Made by a program: the position numbers and the translations under genes | The notes under the pieces: model-generated | Seen by the model: only the letters and a program-made list of their open reading frames with translations | Database searches by the model: none | Told to the model about the DNA's origin: nothing | Shown here: in pieces, positions 59,314 through 64,000 of the stretch | Layout of the letters: each line of letters opens with the position of its first letter | Numbering within the stretch: position 1 is the first letter of the stretch | Source of the DNA: Clavibacter capsici | GTDB lineage: Bacteria; Actinomycetota; Actinomycetes; Actinomycetales; Microbacteriaceae | Assembly: GCF_001280205.1 (NCBI RefSeq) | Contig: NZ_CP012573.1 | Span: 2,666,001 to 2,730,000 of the forward strand | Length of the DNA stretch: 64,000 bases | Direction: 5' to 3'

Positions 59314-59415
59314 CGTCGTCCCCGTGGGGGCCGGCGACGACGCGTCCGTGCCCCGACCGTCCACAGTCGAGGCGCGACCTGGGGACGGTCGCGCGAACCC
59401 GCTGGCGCATCCGGA

Positions 59416-59421
59416 TACGGT
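59416..59421 (+). promoter_or_regulatory. -10 box TACGGT for the TetR gene (leaderless)
   Basis: TACGGT ends 6 bases before the ATG at 59428. An in-frame GTG at 59422 begins one base after the box, too close to serve as a start if this is the promoter, so the spacing favours the ATG. Confidence 0.5.
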
Positions 59422-59427
59422 GTGCGG

Positions 59428-60051
59428 ATGACACGCGCCGCCCTCGCCACCCGTGGCCCGTACCGCAAGGGCCTGGAGCGCAGGGAGCTCCTCATCCGCA
59501 CCGCCATCGAGGTGTTCGCCGAGCAGGGCTACCGCGGCAGCTCGCTCCGCGAGATCGCCTCGCGGGCCGAGATCACGCCGGCCGGCCTGCTGCACCACTT
59601 CGCCGGCAAGGAGGAGCTGCTGCTCGCCGTGCTGGAGCGCCGCGAGGAGCGCGTCGCCGCGGCCATCGAGCTGCACCGGCCCCGGAGCGTCGCCGAGCAC
59701 GCGGCCGTCGTCATCGCCGACGGCGAGCAGAGCGCGTGCCTCACGCGCGTCATCGCGGTCGTGTCCTCGGAGGCGTCCGCCGCCGGGCATCCGCTGCACG
59801 CGCTGTTCCGCGAGCGGCGGGCACGCGAGCTGGAGCGCATCACGTCGGGCGTCATCGTCGACCAGGCACGCGGCCTCATCGACCCGCACCTCGACCCGGA
59901 GGCCGCGGCCGCCGTGATCCTCTCCGCCATGGACGGCCTGCACGTGCAGCGCTGCTACGGCGTCGGGGCGGGCGCGAGCGAGGCCTTCGAGGACCTGCGC
60001 CGCCACTACCTCGAGCCCCCCGAGTTCGCCGAGCGCACGGCGGCCGTCTGA
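59428..60051 (+). CDS. TetR family transcriptional regulator
   Basis: The 207-residue protein has the TetR DNA-binding domain at its N-terminus (RTAIEVFAEQGYRGSSLREI, ASRAEITPAGLLHHFAGKEE) and an all-helical ligand domain. Such regulators usually repress a neighbour or themselves. The neighbours are the helicase and a convergent Nudix-like gene, so the target is not evident. The ATG at 59428 is favoured over GTG 59422 by promoter spacing. Confidence 0.9.
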   Translation: MTRAALATRGPYRKGLERRELLIRTAIEVFAEQGYRGSSLREIASRAEITPAGLLHHFAGKEELLLAVLERREERVAAAIELHRPRSVAEHAAVVIADGEQSACLTRVIAVVSSEASAAGHPLHALFRERRARELERITSGVIVDQARGLIDPHLDPEAAAAVILSAMDGLHVQRCYGVGAGASEAFEDLRRHYLEPPEFAERTAAV

Positions 60052-60099
60052 GCCGGGCCGGCGCGAGCCGGGCCGACCCGAGCCCGGGCGGCCCGAGCC

Positions 60100-60140
60100 C
60101 CGGTCGCCGGATGCCGGGCCCTCGGATGCCGGGCGACCGG
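60100..60140. terminator. Possible bidirectional terminator between convergent genes
   Basis: CCGGTCGCC (60100-60108) pairs with GGCGACCGG (60132-60140). The loop holds two copies of GGATGCCGGG. The rest of this 97-base gap is also repetitive (GAGCCGGGCCG twice). It lies between the convergent TetR and Nudix-like genes. Confidence 0.4.
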
Positions 60141-60148
60141 ACGCACGG

Positions 60149-60703
60149 CTAGGGCAGGACGCCCACCGACGCGAGGGCCGCACGCAGCAGCGCGCCGCGG
60201 CCGCCCTCCATGTCGGCGGAGACGGCGTCGGACGCGGCCTCCTCGGGCGTCATCCACGTGATCTCGAGGGCGTCCTGGCGCGGATCGCACGTGCCGGTGA
60301 CGGGCACGACGTACGCGAGCGAGACGGCGTGCTGCCGGTCGTCCGTGTACGGGCTCGCGCCGGGGAACGGGAAGTACTCCGCGACCGAGAAGGGCGTCGG
60401 GTTCGCGGGCAGCTGCGGGAACGCCATCGGCCCGAGGTCCTTCTCGAGGTGGCGGAAGAGCGCGTCGCGCAGGGTCTCGCCGTACATCACGCGGCCGGAG
60501 ACGAGCATGCGGGTCATCTGCCCGGTGACCGTCGCGCGCAGCAGCACGCCGATGTCCTTCACGCGGCCCATGCCGTCCACCCGCACGGGCACGGCCTCCA
60601 CGTAGAGGAGCGGCAGCCGCTGCCGGATCTGCGCCAGCTCCACGTCCGACAGCCAGCCGGAGTTCGGGTCGGGGATGTTCGGGTCCGGGGTGCGAACGGT
60701 CAT
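60149..60703 (-). CDS. DUF4916 (Nudix-like) protein
   Basis: The 184-residue protein fits DUF4916, an actinobacterial Nudix-fold family. The Nudix box is degenerate (GRVMYGETLRDALFRHLEKD, LG): the REXXEE core is replaced by RHLEKD, so hydrolase activity is uncertain. N-terminal PNIPDPNSGWLSD and the C-terminal EITWMTPEEA match the family. A CACAAT box 5 bases before the ATG may serve as a -10. Confidence 0.8.
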   Translation of the reverse strand: MTVRTPDPNIPDPNSGWLSDVELAQIRQRLPLLYVEAVPVRVDGMGRVKDIGVLLRATVTGQMTRMLVSGRVMYGETLRDALFRHLEKDLGPMAFPQLPANPTPFSVAEYFPFPGASPYTDDRQHAVSLAYVVPVTGTCDPRQDALEITWMTPEEAASDAVSADMEGGRGALLRAALASVGVLP

Positions 60704-60836
60704 GGTCCATTGTGACCCACGGCCGGAGCCCGGCGACCACCCGGCGCGATCCCGTCCAGGGGCAGATGCGAGGATGGGCGCGCCGGTCGGCCCCGCGACC
60801 GCGCATCCGCCCCGCCGGCCCGTCGAAGAGGACCCC

Positions 60837-61478
60837 GTGACCGCTCTCCCGCTGGATCCCGACGCCGTCCTCTGGTCGGCCTCCGCCGCCGAGCTCGCCG
60901 ACCGCCCGCTGCTCGTGCTGCTGCACGGCTACGGATCCCACGAGGGCGACCTGTTCGGGCTGTCGCCGTACCTGCCGCTCGGGCCCGTGGTCGCGTCGGT
61001 GCGCGCGCCGATCGCGCTGCAGGGCGGGTTCGCGTGGTTCCCGATCGTGCCCGGGTCCACCGGCGACCCGGATCCGGACGCCGCCGACGCCGCCGCGCAG
61101 GGCGTGCTGGACTGGCTCGACGCGCTGCCCGTGCCGCCGCGCTCGGTGGGTCTCCTCGGCTTCAGCCAGGGCGGCGCGACCGCGCTCCAGCTGCTGCGGC
61201 TCGCGCCGGGCCGGTTCGCGTACGCGGTGCAGCTCAGCGGGTTCTCCGTGCGCGGCGAGCACGCCGGCGACCCGGCGCTCGCGGCCGCGCCGACGCCGGT
61301 CTTCTGGGGCCGCGGCACGGCCGACCAGGTGATCCCGGACGCCGCCGTCGCCCGCACGCGCGGCTGGATCGGCGACCACACCGCCCTCACCGAGCGCATC
61401 TACGAGGACCTGCCGCACTCGGTCTCCGCGCCCGAGCTGCGGGACGTCTCCGCGTTCATCCGGGAGCACGCGGGCTGA
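60837..61478 (+). CDS. Phospholipase/carboxylesterase family alpha/beta hydrolase
   Basis: The 213-residue protein is a small serine esterase. The nucleophile lies in GFSQGG, the Asp in GTADQVIPD and the His in DLPHSVS, and the oxyanion-hole segment is LLHGYGSHEGD. It acts on small carboxyl esters, with natural substrate unknown. The GTG at 60837 follows GAAGAGGA and fits the family start. It precedes the Lhr helicase gene by 69 bases. Confidence 0.9.
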   Translation: MTALPLDPDAVLWSASAAELADRPLLVLLHGYGSHEGDLFGLSPYLPLGPVVASVRAPIALQGGFAWFPIVPGSTGDPDPDAADAAAQGVLDWLDALPVPPRSVGLLGFSQGGATALQLLRLAPGRFAYAVQLSGFSVRGEHAGDPALAAAPTPVFWGRGTADQVIPDAAVARTRGWIGDHTALTERIYEDLPHSVSAPELRDVSAFIREHAG

Positions 61479-61547
61479 CGCGCGTGCCGGCGATCCGGCG
61501 AGCGCCCCGCCCGGCCCGTTGTCGGCGGTCCGGAGGAGGATGAGCAG

Positions 61548-64000
<2,453 letters not shown>

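Overview
The window is chromosomal DNA of a very G+C-rich actinobacterium. Third codon positions are almost all G or C, GTG and TTG starts are common, and an actinobacterial gene order (truA-rplM-rpsI-glmM-glmS at one end, rpoB-rpoC with a TTG start for rpoB at the other) is visible. Gene content and protein sequence fit family Microbacteriaceae, probably Clavibacter or a close relative; this genus-level call is inference, since no database search was possible. I see no tRNA or rRNA gene, CRISPR array, prophage or insertion sequence.

Layout, left to right. 1-5310: amino-sugar and CoA genes (glmS partial, coaA, glmM) and the rplM-rpsI ribosomal pair. 5311-7387: truA, which reads in two frames, and a GNAT acetyltransferase. 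7492-10647: the alpha operon read leftwards as infA, rpmJ, rpsM, rpsK, rpoA, rplQ; rpsD is not in its usual place. 10887-18889: a mannitol phosphotransferase block (EIIB-like protein, HPr, enzyme I, EIICB, EIIA, mannitol-1-phosphate dehydrogenase, and a divergent PRD regulator) that sits between infA and map, splitting the ribosomal supercluster. 18938-21699: map, adk, secY. 21825-31437: a compact S10-spc operon, rpsJ to rplO, with no rpsN between rplE and rpsH. 31876-32844: a type IB topoisomerase between the S10 and str operons. 33001-37313: the str operon (rpsL, rpsG, fusA, tuf). 37579-42146: two membrane proteins, an amino-acid ABC importer and a small unknown protein. 42283-49719: rpoC and rpoB. 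50026-64000: accessory and repair genes, including a metallo-hydrolase, a spermidine-synthase-like protein, a glucose/sorbosone dehydrogenase lipoprotein, TPR, SprT-like, CGNR, DUF427, ComB-like, EVE, DUF1684 and Nudix-like proteins, a DEAD-box helicase, a TetR regulator, an esterase and the start of an Lhr helicase.

How the genes work together. Most of the window builds the ribosome, RNA polymerase and the Sec translocon, with protein maturation enzymes alongside. The mannitol block forms one pathway: HPr and EI pass phosphate to EIIA and EIICB, mannitol enters as mannitol-1-phosphate, MtlD oxidises it to fructose-6-phosphate, and the PRD regulator senses the phosphate flow. GlmS and GlmM start UDP-GlcNAc synthesis from that same fructose-6-phosphate.

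Two genome-scale signals stand out. Many accessory genes carry a TANNNT box 6-8 bases before the start codon, which suggests leaderless mRNAs, while the ribosomal and RNA polymerase operons have ordinary promoters with a 17-base spacer and long leaders. The palindrome GGATCC is strikingly frequent in the ordinary genes, in all three reading frames, and appears to be absent from the translation and RNA polymerase genes. The nearest thing to a broken gene is truA, which needs one extra G in a run of five to read through.
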